From Thermogladius sp023256015 (GTDB lineage: Archaea > Thermoproteota > Thermoprotei_A > Sulfolobales > Desulfurococcaceae), in contig NZ_CP151274.1 of assembly GCF_051131135.1 (NCBI RefSeq), positions 1 to 64,000 of the forward strand: DNA of 64,000 nt. The letters are read 5' to 3'. This document shows, in pieces, positions 1-7,185 of this stretch (within the stretch, counting starts at the first letter, position 1; every line of letters starts with the position of its first letter). Position numbers and translations under genes: made by a program. A model generated the notes under the pieces. It was not told the DNA's origin, did no database searches, and was given only the letters and a program-made list of their open reading frames with translations.

Positions 1-2
1 CT

Positions 3-1022
3 CTACCACCTCACCTTCGTGAGGAGGCAGAAGGTGAAGCCGAACATCTGGTGCCTGTGCGGCCATATCCTAACACACCTCCTCACCCTGTCGTCGAAAA
101 CAAGCCTGTGGAACGAGGTCAGCCCCCTGTCCCACTCGAAGAGCTTCACCGGCGGCTCTACAACGTCTACGTCTTTCCTCGACTCCAGGACCTTTGACAC
201 GACGTACTCGTTCTCTTCCGGCGCAATGCTACACGTGATGTAGGCCAGAATACCCTCCGGCTCAAGCATGTCGACGCCGGCTCGGAGCAGCTCTATCTCC
301 CTCTTGGCGAGCACGGCCAGGTCCTTTAGTGTAGTCTTGGTCTTCCTCGAGGGGTCGTTCATTATGGTCCCCTCAGAGCTGCAGGGGACGTCCATTACGA
401 CTCTGGCGAACCTCTTCCCCCAAGACCTTGGCAGCCGGCGGGCGTCGGCCCAAGTGACGACGTTGTTGGGGAGCTTCATCCTCACGAAGTGCCCTACGAG
501 GGCCCTTAAGCGGGGGAGGTGAACGTCGTTGGCGTAGACCGCCCCCTGGCCCACCAGTAGCTGGGCTGCGAAAGTGGCCTTCCCGCCAGGTGCTGCGCAG
601 GCGTCGAGTACGTCGCCCCTGTAGTCGTGTAGTAACAGCAGTACTGGGGCTAGCGCTGAGGCGTCCCTGTGTACGTAGTACAGCCCCTTGAGGTACTCGT
701 GGGTCGCCCCGATCGTGGGGTGTTCAGGAGAGGATACCACCCTGAAAGCCCCGTAGTACCATGGCACCTCCTCTAGTCCGAAGCCCATCTCCTCGAGCCT
801 CCTCCTCAACTTGCCAGGCTCTACTAGGGATGTGTTGGCCCTCACCACGGGCTTCAACGGCCTTTCGAACGCCTCCAGTAGCTTCAACGTTTCTTCGTGA
901 CCTAGGATTAACAGGTAGCGCTGGACCATGTAGGGGAGGTAGCCGTACCTCTCTGCCAGTTGCTTGGCCTTCTCACCGGCCTCTACGTAGATCTCGCTGT
1001 AGATCGTGGACGCGTCGATCAT
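3..1022 (-). CDS. NOL1/NOP2/Sun (NSUN) family RNA m5C methyltransferase
   Basis: Predicted SAM-dependent RNA cytosine-C5 methyltransferase of 339 residues acting on tRNA or rRNA. The SAM-binding motif DACAAPGGK lies near residues 140-148, the motif IV cysteine in DVPCSS near 211-216 and the second catalytic cysteine in the TCS of motif VI near 264. This is the two-cysteine NSUN arrangement. An in-frame ATG further upstream exists, but the chosen ATG forms an ATGA overlap with the stop of the upstream DUF72 gene and the residues before it read as a shadow of that gene. The stop codon is the first complete codon of the window, so the gene is whole. The exact RNA target cannot be told from sequence. 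Confidence 0.9.
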   Translation of the reverse strand: MIDASTIYSEIYVEAGEKAKQLAERYGYLPYMVQRYLLILGHEETLKLLEAFERPLKPVVRANTSLVEPGKLRRRLEEMGFGLEEVPWYYGAFRVVSSPEHPTIGATHEYLKGLYYVHRDASALAPVLLLLHDYRGDVLDACAAPGGKATFAAQLLVGQGAVYANDVHLPRLRALVGHFVRMKLPNNVVTWADARRLPRSWGKRFARVVMDVPCSSEGTIMNDPSRKTKTTLKDLAVLAKREIELLRAGVDMLEPEGILAYITCSIAPEENEYVVSKVLESRKDVDVVEPPVKLFEWDRGLTSFHRLVFDDRVRRCVRIWPHRHQMFGFTFCLLTKVRW

Positions 1023-1729
1023 TGGCCTACTCCAGCCATGGACTCCATGATCCTCTTCATCAACCGGGCGTTCTCCAGCATGTAGTGGTCGTTGTTGAAG
1101 TACACGAACACTCTCGAGGGTCTCTGCGAGACGACCCTTTCTGCCAGCTCTCGGAGCTCGCTCTCCGAGTACTCGTAGCCATACCACTCCGTGTGCCCGT
1201 GCAGCCTGAGGTAGACAGTCCCGTTAGAGTTCACAACCCACGTCGCTATAGGCGCGTCTATCGAGACCAGTGTCAGGCCGAGGTCTCTGGCCCACTCGAC
1301 CACGCGCTCGTTGAAGCACGACTCGTGCCTGAACTCCAGCGCAAACCTCTGACCGAGACCCGTCTTGTCGTAGAAGTTCCTCAGCCGTTCCAAATTCTCC
1401 TCCTTACAGGTGAAGTTCGGGGGGAGTTGGAATAGGTAGAACTCGACTATCCTGTCCATGGGCTGGAAGAGGTCTCTGAACTTCAGCCATACCTCGAAGG
1501 CCCTCTCACTCATCCTCCTCGTGTGCGTTATACTCTTGTGGACTTTGATAGCCCACTTTATTCCAGCGCCCTTCCTAGCCCATGACAACACCTGGTTCCT
1601 GAAGGGAAACCTGTAAAAGCTCGCGTTCAACTCCACTGTGTTTAATCCGCTCTCCTCGATGTACCAGTCCAAAGTGCCTTCCTCGTTCCAAATGTACAGC
1701 CACCCGCTCGTACCAACGTATATCTCCAA
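1019..1729 (-). CDS. DUF72 (YecE-like) TIM-barrel protein
   Basis: 236-residue protein opening with IYVGTSGWLYIW, the typical start of DUF72/UPF0759 proteins, with the family's conserved aromatic and acidic residues through a predicted TIM barrel. Biochemical function of the family is not settled. Start is TTG, and the N-terminal beta strand begins immediately, which supports it. Translationally coupled by a 4-bp overlap to the downstream RNA methyltransferase, so the two are probably cotranscribed. It diverges from deoC across a 54-bp gap. Confidence 0.85.
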   Translation of the reverse strand: MEIYVGTSGWLYIWNEEGTLDWYIEESGLNTVELNASFYRFPFRNQVLSWARKGAGIKWAIKVHKSITHTRRMSERAFEVWLKFRDLFQPMDRIVEFYLFQLPPNFTCKEENLERLRNFYDKTGLGQRFALEFRHESCFNERVVEWARDLGLTLVSIDAPIATWVVNSNGTVYLRLHGHTEWYGYEYSESELRELAERVVSQRPSRVFVYFNNDHYMLENARLMKRIMESMAGVGQ

Positions 1730-1742
1730 GGCAATCCCTAAG

Positions 1743-1750
1743 TATAATAT
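1743..1750. promoter_or_regulatory. Probable box A in the DUF72/deoC divergent gap
   Basis: The A/T block TATAATAT is the only TATA-like element in the 54-bp gap between the two divergent genes. It sits about 34-41 bp before the deoC ATG, compatible with a short leader. It could also serve the DUF72 side. Weak evidence, read from composition and spacing only. Confidence 0.35.
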
Positions 1751-1783
1751 GAGCCTTCACGCCATTTATTAGTGGGTGGTTCC

Positions 1784-2491
1784 ATGGGCAGGATCTCGGA
1801 GCTACTTGGGAAAATGAGTGATCGCGAACTAGCCTCGATGATCGACCACACGTTACTCAAGCCTCAGTCGGACTACAAGCAACTAGAGAAGTACGTGAAC
1901 GACTACAAGAAGTACGGCTTCAAAGCGCTGGTGGTGCCGCTGAGCCTAGTCCCGAAGGCCATCGAACTCGGAGGGGCGGGTATTAGGGTCGCCACCGTAA
2001 TAGGCTTCCCCCTGGGCAACACGTCGACGAGGGTGAAAGTCGCCGAAGTAGTTGAGGCCGCCGAGCTTGGGGCCAGAGAAGTAGACGTGGTGATGAACTT
2101 GAACGCGTTTAAGTCGGGCGACTACAGCTATGTCCTCAACGAGCTGAAGAGGGTCGTGGGAGAGGCGAGGGACAGAGGGGTGGTGGTCGTCAAAGTCATA
2201 ATAGAGACCGGTCTACTCACGGACGAAGAAAAAATAAAAGCAGCAAAGCTGGTAGTGGAGTCGGGTGCCGACTTCGTTAAGACTAGCACCGGCTTCCTCG
2301 GCGAGGGGGCAACGGTGCACGACGTGAACCTGTTGTACAGGGCCGTCGAGGGGAGAATAGGTGTCAAGGCCTCCGGCGGTATCAGGCACGCCCTCGACGC
2401 GCTGGCCATGATAGACGCGGGGGCTACTAGGATCGGTACGAGCACGGGCGACAAGATAATCGAGGAGTTCCTCAAAATGAAGGTGGGGTGA
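1784..2491 (+). CDS. deoC: Deoxyribose-phosphate aldolase
   Basis: Class I aldolase of 235 residues that cleaves 2-deoxyribose-5-phosphate to glyceraldehyde-3-phosphate and acetaldehyde, used in nucleoside catabolism. The sequence has the family start IDHTLLKP, the VVKVIIETG segment and the Schiff-base lysine motif FVKTSTGF. An in-frame GTG lies 12 bp upstream, but the ATG is preceded by GGTGG at a 4-bp spacing, so the ATG was chosen. The spermidine synthase gene begins one base after its stop. The BMP-type nucleoside importer near 50 kb could supply substrates. Confidence 0.93.
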   Translation: MGRISELLGKMSDRELASMIDHTLLKPQSDYKQLEKYVNDYKKYGFKALVVPLSLVPKAIELGGAGIRVATVIGFPLGNTSTRVKVAEVVEAAELGAREVDVVMNLNAFKSGDYSYVLNELKRVVGEARDRGVVVVKVIIETGLLTDEEKIKAAKLVVESGADFVKTSTGFLGEGATVHDVNLLYRAVEGRIGVKASGGIRHALDALAMIDAGATRIGTSTGDKIIEEFLKMKVG

Positions 2492-2492
2492 C

Positions 2493-3365
2493 GTGGTGGA
2501 GTTCGAGGGGTTAATCATACTAGAACCCGCAGGCAAGTACACCAGGCACGTGCTGAAGGTCAACAAAGTCTACGCGGTCGAGAAGACCCCCTACCAGGAG
2601 ATCGCGTTCGTCGAGATAGAGGGGTTCGGGAAGGCCCTTGTCATCGACAACTTCGTCCAGAGCACGGAAGCAGACGAGCACATCTACCACGAGCTCCTCG
2701 TCCAGCCCGCTATGGCACTACACCCCAAGCCCGAGAGAGTCCTCATCATCGGGGGCGGTGAAGGGGCGACACTGAGGGAGGTGCTGAAGCACAGCACGGT
2801 GAAGAAGGCGGCCATGGTGGACATCGACAGAGACGTCGTGGAGTTCTCGAAGAAGTACCTGGAGGTGATGCACAAGGGCAGCTTCCACGACCCTAGAGCA
2901 GAGGTCGTGATCATGGACGGACTAGTGTACGTCGAGAAAGCCAGTGAAAGAGACTTCGACGTGGTTATACTAGACCTGACAGACCCGTACGCAGGCCCAG
3001 CCGCGAAGCCCCTCTATAGTTACAAGTTCTACAGTAAACTGAAGAACATAATGAAGAGGGACGGCGTTCTCGTCACACAGGCCGGCTCTAGTTACTTCTA
3101 CACGCAAGACTACTTGTACGTGAAAGAGAACCTGTCTAGGGCTTTCAAGTACACTGGCGAGTACTGGACTTGGATACCTAGTTTCGCCGTTAATGTGAAC
3201 TTCATTATAGCCTCAGACGCCTACAACCCGCTAGAACTAGAACCAGACGAGTTCGACAAGAGGATGAGGGAGAGGGGCGTGAAAAACGTCTACATTGACG
3301 GGAGGAGGTTCAAGGGGCTCATTTTAGTAGGCGTTATCTACCCGAGGGGGTTCACTCCTCAATAG
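2493..3365 (+). CDS. speE: Spermidine synthase family (polyamine aminopropyltransferase)
   Basis: 290-residue aminopropyltransferase that moves the propylamine group from decarboxylated SAM to a diamine or agmatine. It has the N-terminal beta domain, the nucleotide-binding motif IIGGGEGATLRE near residues 85-96, and a catalytic aspartate region DLTDPYAGPA followed by a GSSYFY segment. Start GTG is preceded by AGGTGGGG lying inside the end of deoC, so the two are probably one transcript. The end overlaps the convergent ABC permease gene by 14 bp. Substrate choice (putrescine or agmatine) cannot be read here; thermophilic archaea often use N1-aminopropylagmatine. Confidence 0.9.
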   Translation: MVEFEGLIILEPAGKYTRHVLKVNKVYAVEKTPYQEIAFVEIEGFGKALVIDNFVQSTEADEHIYHELLVQPAMALHPKPERVLIIGGGEGATLREVLKHSTVKKAAMVDIDRDVVEFSKKYLEVMHKGSFHDPRAEVVIMDGLVYVEKASERDFDVVILDLTDPYAGPAAKPLYSYKFYSKLKNIMKRDGVLVTQAGSSYFYTQDYLYVKENLSRAFKYTGEYWTWIPSFAVNVNFIIASDAYNPLELEPDEFDKRMRERGVKNVYIDGRRFKGLILVGVIYPRGFTPQ

Positions 3366-4212
3366 AAGTTTTTTCGAAAATGACCCCCGCTAACCACAAC
3401 ATCGCAGACCCTACTACTGCGAGCACTATGAGGTCGTTTACAGGGCTCATCGGGTAGAGGCCGACGTCGGCGCCGGTAAGCCAGTACCTCACGCTGTGGA
3501 CAGTATAGCTCAGGGGGTTGAACTGGGCAAACACCTTCATCCAGTCGGGCATCGTGGTGAACGGGTAGAACACGCCGCTCATGAACATCAGCGGCATTGT
3601 CAGTAGGTTGATCAACATCTGGAAGCCCTCCACACTTGTCAGCTTGAGGGCTATTATGACTCCGAGGGACGAGAAGGCCAGTGCCGAGATGAACAAATAG
3701 ACTATCGCTATGGGTATGCCGACCAGCCTCAAGCCCCCAGTCAACGCAAGGCCGAGTAGCACCACGATCAGCCCCTGCAGCGTAGTTATGATAGCGTCGC
3801 CCAGTATCCTACCAGCTATCACGAGCTTCCTAGAGGCGGGGGCTACAAGCGTCTCCTTCAAGTAACCGAACTGCTTGTCCCATATCACGCTTAACCCGCC
3901 GATGAAGCTGCCCATGAACACGGTCATCGAAGCCATGCCGCTGACCATGAATGTAAGGTAGTCTACGCCGCCGAAGATCGCGTTGAAATACCTCTGGATC
4001 ATGTCGGAGATCGAGAGGCCGGGTGGAACGGGTACCCCGGTCGGCAACCCGCTGAAACTCGTCCCCGAGAACACCGACCCCCAGCCGAGGCCCAGGAATA
4101 TGATCCACACCAGCGGGTTCAGCACAGTGGAGACGAGCCTCGACCTGGCTCCCATCCACCTCTTGACCTGCCTGTAAACCATTGCTACTAGAGGAGAGAG
4201 GTCCCTGTACAC
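3352..4212 (-). CDS. ABC-2 type exporter permease (DrrB-like)
   Basis: Integral membrane permease with about six predicted helices and the ABC-2 pattern, including a GGLSVIWDKQFG segment and MFMSGVFYPF near the last third, as in daunorubicin-resistance-type exporters. The upstream ATPase stop and a GTG start share a base (TAGTG) with GGAGGTG 9 nt before, so this GTG was chosen; a GTG 12 bp further upstream would fall inside that ribosome binding site. It pairs with the DrrA-like ATPase and sits behind a PadR regulator, the usual arrangement for a drug or lipid exporter. Cargo unknown. Confidence 0.85.
   Translation of the reverse strand: MYRDLSPLVAMVYRQVKRWMGARSRLVSTVLNPLVWIIFLGLGWGSVFSGTSFSGLPTGVPVPPGLSISDMIQRYFNAIFGGVDYLTFMVSGMASMTVFMGSFIGGLSVIWDKQFGYLKETLVAPASRKLVIAGRILGDAIITTLQGLIVVLLGLALTGGLRLVGIPIAIVYLFISALAFSSLGVIIALKLTSVEGFQMLINLLTMPLMFMSGVFYPFTTMPDWMKVFAQFNPLSYTVHSVRYWLTGADVGLYPMSPVNDLIVLAVVGSAMLWLAGVIFEKTSIEE
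3369..3374 (+). terminator. T-run terminator after speE
   Basis: Six consecutive T residues start 4 bp after the speE stop. Archaeal termination commonly uses such T-runs. It lies inside the 3' end of the convergent permease gene. Confidence 0.45.
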
Positions 4213-5186
4213 TACCTGTGCCACCTCCTCGCGACTGATTGCGGGGTCTCGAGGCTGTCCCTCAGCTCTCTACCCGTCAGGTGGAGGAAGACTTCGTTGA
4301 GGCTCGGCTTCCTGTAGCTCACCTCTTGGAGGCTGAGCCCTCTCTCCACGACGACCTTCATGACCTCTGGTAGCAGCTTGTTTGCGTTCTCCACCACCAA
4401 CTCGACCATAGCGTCCTTCAGCAGTCTGCAGTCCTTGACACCGCTGAACTCCCGGCATACGCTCTCCGTTACCGGCTGCGCGAACCTGAGGTAGATCACA
4501 TCGCTGCCGAGCATGTTCTTCAGCTCGAGGCTCGTGCCCATCGCGACGATCCTCCCGTGGTCCATGATCGCGATCCTGTCCGCGAGCTCGTCTGCCTCGT
4601 CTAGGTAGTGCGTGGTCATCAGTATTGTAATGCCGAGCTCGCTCCTAAGCTTCCTGATGTACTCCCAAACCCTGGCTCTCGATTGCGGGTCAAGCCCTAT
4701 CGTGGGCTCGTCGAGGATCAGTATATCGGGGTTGCTGAGGAGCCCCCTAGCGATCTCGAGCCTCCGCTTCATACCTCCGCTGAAGTACTTGACCTGCTTA
4801 TACGCGAACTCTTTAAGCTCCACGAAGTCGAGCATCTCCATAATCCTCTCGTGGAGCTCCCTACCCCTGAGTCCGTAGAGCCTGCCGTGGACGTACATGT
4901 TGTCGTAAGCAGTGAGCTGGTTGTCCAGGCTCGGCTCTTGGAACACGACCCCGACAAGCCTCCTCACCTTGCCCGGCTCCCTCGACACGTCGAAGCCTCC
5001 TACAAGCACCCTTCCGGACGTCGGCCTAAGCAGCGTGGCGATCACGTGTATCGTAGTTGTCTTGCCAGCGCCGTTCGGCCCCAGCAGAGCGAACACCTCA
5101 CCTCTCTTCACCGTGAAGCTGACCCTGTTCACCGCTGTGACGTCCCTGTACTTCTTGACTAGATCCTCTACAACGACTACCTCCAC
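4212..5186 (-). CDS. ABC-2 type exporter ATPase (DrrA-like)
   Basis: 324-residue ABC ATPase powering the adjacent permease. Walker A GPNGAGKTTT, Q-loop VVFQEPSLD, signature FSGGMKRR, Walker B ILILDEPTIGLD and the H-loop TTHYLDEAD are all intact. The C-terminal ~90 residues form the extension seen in DrrA and related exporters. Start GTG has GAGGGTGG upstream. It overlaps the PadR gene before it by 10 bp, giving a padR-ATPase-permease operon. Confidence 0.9.
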   Translation of the reverse strand: MEVVVVEDLVKKYRDVTAVNRVSFTVKRGEVFALLGPNGAGKTTTIHVIATLLRPTSGRVLVGGFDVSREPGKVRRLVGVVFQEPSLDNQLTAYDNMYVHGRLYGLRGRELHERIMEMLDFVELKEFAYKQVKYFSGGMKRRLEIARGLLSNPDILILDEPTIGLDPQSRARVWEYIRKLRSELGITILMTTHYLDEADELADRIAIMDHGRIVAMGTSLELKNMLGSDVIYLRFAQPVTESVCREFSGVKDCRLLKDAMVELVVENANKLLPEVMKVVVERGLSLQEVSYRKPSLNEVFLHLTGRELRDSLETPQSVARRWHR

Positions 5187-5644
5187 GCTCCCACCCTCTT
5201 GAGCTTTGATATCATTTCGTTCAGCTCGGAGAACTTCGGCTTGAACTCGTTGAGCTTGTCGCTCGGTATCTCGTTTATGTGCCTGAACAGCCAGAACATG
5301 TTCTTGGCGAGCGCCAACAGCCCTATATCACCGGCAATCTTCAGCTTCGCCGACAACTGGTCTAGTAGCGTCACGAGGCTTGCGTGCTCCCGCAGGTACG
5401 AGACCCCCTTATCCGTGATACTGTAGACCTTCACGACCCTATCGCCTACACGTCTCTCCTCGACCGTGACAAGCCCCTCCAAGATCATCCTCCGCAAGAG
5501 CGGGTATATGGCGCCTGGGCTCGGCTTAAAACCGTAGGACTCCTCGACCTTGTTCATCAACGCGTAGCCGTGCAAAGGCTGCTCTGAGAGGCTTTTCAGT
5601 ACGATCACCCTGAGCATCCCTCTGTAAATGAGTCTATCCACCAC
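5177..5644 (-). CDS. PadR family transcriptional regulator
   Basis: About 155 residues. The N-terminal winged helix carries the PadR hallmarks LHGYALMNKVEE and SPGAIYPLLRRM followed by a wing with a basic tip and YSITDKG. The C-terminal helical part (about 90-155) would dimerise. The open frame runs much further upstream, but that part is a shadow of the divergent HD gene; GTG at 5644 follows GGTGG by 4 bp and is the likely start. PadR proteins often repress exporter genes next to them and themselves. Two palindromes in the divergent promoter region are candidate operators. Confidence 0.88.
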   Translation of the reverse strand: MVDRLIYRGMLRVIVLKSLSEQPLHGYALMNKVEESYGFKPSPGAIYPLLRRMILEGLVTVEERRVGDRVVKVYSITDKGVSYLREHASLVTLLDQLSAKLKIAGDIGLLALAKNMFWLFRHINEIPSDKLNEFKPKFSELNEMISKLKRVGAWR

Positions 5645-5659
5645 CCTGCCACCGTTAAG

Positions 5660-5675
5660 TATATCACCAGATACA
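5660..5675. promoter_or_regulatory. Candidate PadR operator 1 (padR side)
   Basis: Inverted repeat TATATC-N4-GATACA, preceded by AG. It lies between the padR-side box A and the padR start codon, where a bound repressor would block initiation. Its half-sites match operator 2. Confidence 0.5.
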
Positions 5676-5680
5676 TGCGT

Positions 5681-5690
5681 CTTTATAAGC
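5681..5690 (-). promoter_or_regulatory. Box A of the padR-exporter operon
   Basis: On the minus strand this reads GCTTATAAAG, a good archaeal TATA element about 40 bp upstream of the padR GTG. Operator 1 starts 5 bp downstream of it. Confidence 0.5.
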
Positions 5691-5702
5691 GTTTCTGATC
5701 GA

Positions 5703-5714
5703 ATATATTTATAA
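5703..5714 (+). promoter_or_regulatory. Box A of the HD-MacB type operon
   Basis: ATATATTTATAA lies about 40 bp before the ATG of the HD gene. Operator 2 sits between it and the start codon, mirroring the padR side. Confidence 0.5.
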
Positions 5715-5722
5715 CCTAACAG

Positions 5723-5738
5723 TATATCTGCTGATATA
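5723..5738. promoter_or_regulatory. Candidate PadR operator 2 (HD-gene side)
   Basis: Perfect inverted repeat TATATC-TGCT-GATATA, again preceded by AG. It starts 63 bp from the start of operator 1, close to six helical turns, so the two sites face the same side of the helix. Confidence 0.5.
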
Positions 5739-5747
5739 TCGGGTGTG

Positions 5748-6461
5748 ATGGCCGTGAGCCAGCTGCTCGATAGGCTACTAGAGTACGCCGGCAGTATAAG
5801 TGACCACCGCATTAGGCAACTGGTACTGGACATGCTCAACAGCCCGGCCCTGACGTTCACTGACGCGAGACCACTAGTGACCCTCCACGAGTCCCCCGCT
5901 GCGCCGCGCAAACACCACTTCTTCACGGGAGGCCTATTACTCCACACTCTTGGCGTCGTGGAGTTAGCCGTGAGGATCAGGGACTACGTCGAGACCGTTT
6001 ACGGATTAAAGGCGGACAGAGACCTTGTGATAGCCGCCGCCATACTCCACGACTTGTTCAAGTACTACCAGTACGAGAAGGACGAGGTCGAGGGCGGCTA
6101 CAAGCCCCGTAGCGACTGGTTTGTCTCCCACGACTACTCCCTTGTAGCCGAGCTCGCGAGGCGTGGCGCACCCGACAGGCTCATCAGAGCTGTGGCGGAG
6201 GCGCACGGCCTCCAGCCCTTCACTACGCTGGAGGGCTTGATAGTCCACATCGCGGACTCCGCGGACGCGAGGTTTGTCGACGTACTACAGCAGGTCCTCG
6301 TCAACAACTTGAAGACTCTGGATAAAGAGGGGTGTAACCCTATTAAGGTTATTGACGAGAAGGCCAGGAGAGTAGGGGCCAACCGTGTATTCGAAGGCCT
6401 ATTCGAGGGAAGGGGGAGGCTTATCGAGTCTTTCAAGCCGTACTGCGGTGGTGGCTCTTGA
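5748..6461 (+). CDS. HD domain metal-dependent phosphohydrolase
   Basis: 237-residue protein with an HD hydrolase domain. Visible metal-ligand positions are HHFFTGGLLLHT, AAILHDLFKYY (the HD pair) and a later SHDYSLVAELA, with DSADAR towards the end. Such proteins cleave nucleotides or phosphoesters; the substrate here is unknown. A GTG directly precedes the ATG in frame. Its stop overlaps the ABC ATPase start (TTGA), tying it to the MacB-type exporter operon, which is an unusual partner. Confidence 0.8.
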   Translation: MAVSQLLDRLLEYAGSISDHRIRQLVLDMLNSPALTFTDARPLVTLHESPAAPRKHHFFTGGLLLHTLGVVELAVRIRDYVETVYGLKADRDLVIAAAILHDLFKYYQYEKDEVEGGYKPRSDWFVSHDYSLVAELARRGAPDRLIRAVAEAHGLQPFTTLEGLIVHIADSADARFVDVLQQVLVNNLKTLDKEGCNPIKVIDEKARRVGANRVFEGLFEGRGRLIESFKPYCGGGS

Positions 6462-7180
6462 GCTATATAGTCGAGCTTAGAGACGTCTGGAAGGTGTACA
6501 AGACCGGTGATATCGAGACCCCGGCCCTTAGAGGTGTGGACCTAAGAGTCGCGAAAGGGGAGTTCGTCGCCATAATGGGGCCCAGCGGCTCGGGGAAGTC
6601 CACGCTTTTGAACATGATCGGCCTACTCGACAAGCCCACTAGAGGAGACGTCATACTCGCGGGGAAGGACGTCTCGAGGCTGTCTAGTAGGGAGATGGCC
6701 TTCTACAGGAACTACCTGATAGGGTTCGTCTTCCAGAGGTTTAACCTGATAGGGAGGTTCAGCGTAATGGAGAACGTGGAGCTACCCCTAGTAGCGAGAG
6801 GCGTACCGAGGGGCGAGAGGGAGAGAATGGTTGTGGAAGCCCTCAAAATGGTGGGCGGGGAGGAGGAGTGGCTGAGGAAGAAGCCCACGCAGTTGAGCGG
6901 GGGGCAGCAACAGAGGGTCGCGATCGCGAGGGCGATAGTCGGCAAGCCGGTCATACTCCTGGCCGACGAGCCGACAGGTAACCTCGACAGGGCCTCCGCA
7001 AGAGTGGTCATGGAGACGTTCAAGATGTTGAACGAGAAGGGCCTGACGGTTATAACGGTCACTCACGACCCCGAGGTAGCCAACTGTAGCCACGTGATAT
7101 ACGTGATCAGGGACGGCAAGATAGTCGATGTGAAGTCCCCTGTGAAGGAGAGGTGTATAGCGAACATGGGGGTGGTGTGA
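6458..7180 (+). CDS. MacB/LolD-type ABC transporter ATPase
   Basis: 240-residue ATPase of the MacB/LolD/FtsE class. Walker A GPSGSGKST, the LolD-typical GFVFQRFNLI Q-loop, signature LSGGQQQR, Walker B ILLADEPTGNLD and TVTHDPEVA are intact. TTG start with GGTGGTGG upstream, overlapping the HD gene stop by 4 bp. It should energise the FtsX-like permease two genes downstream; the gene between them would be the extracellular partner. Confidence 0.9.
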   Translation: MSYIVELRDVWKVYKTGDIETPALRGVDLRVAKGEFVAIMGPSGSGKSTLLNMIGLLDKPTRGDVILAGKDVSRLSSREMAFYRNYLIGFVFQRFNLIGRFSVMENVELPLVARGVPRGERERMVVEALKMVGGEEEWLRKKPTQLSGGQQQRVAIARAIVGKPVILLADEPTGNLDRASARVVMETFKMLNEKGLTVITVTHDPEVANCSHVIYVIRDGKIVDVKSPVKERCIANMGVV

Positions 7181-7185
7181 GACCC

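Noticed and set aside
5645..5947. N-terminal extension of the PadR frame
   Set aside because: It crosses the promoter region and the divergent HD gene; residues are unlike PadR.
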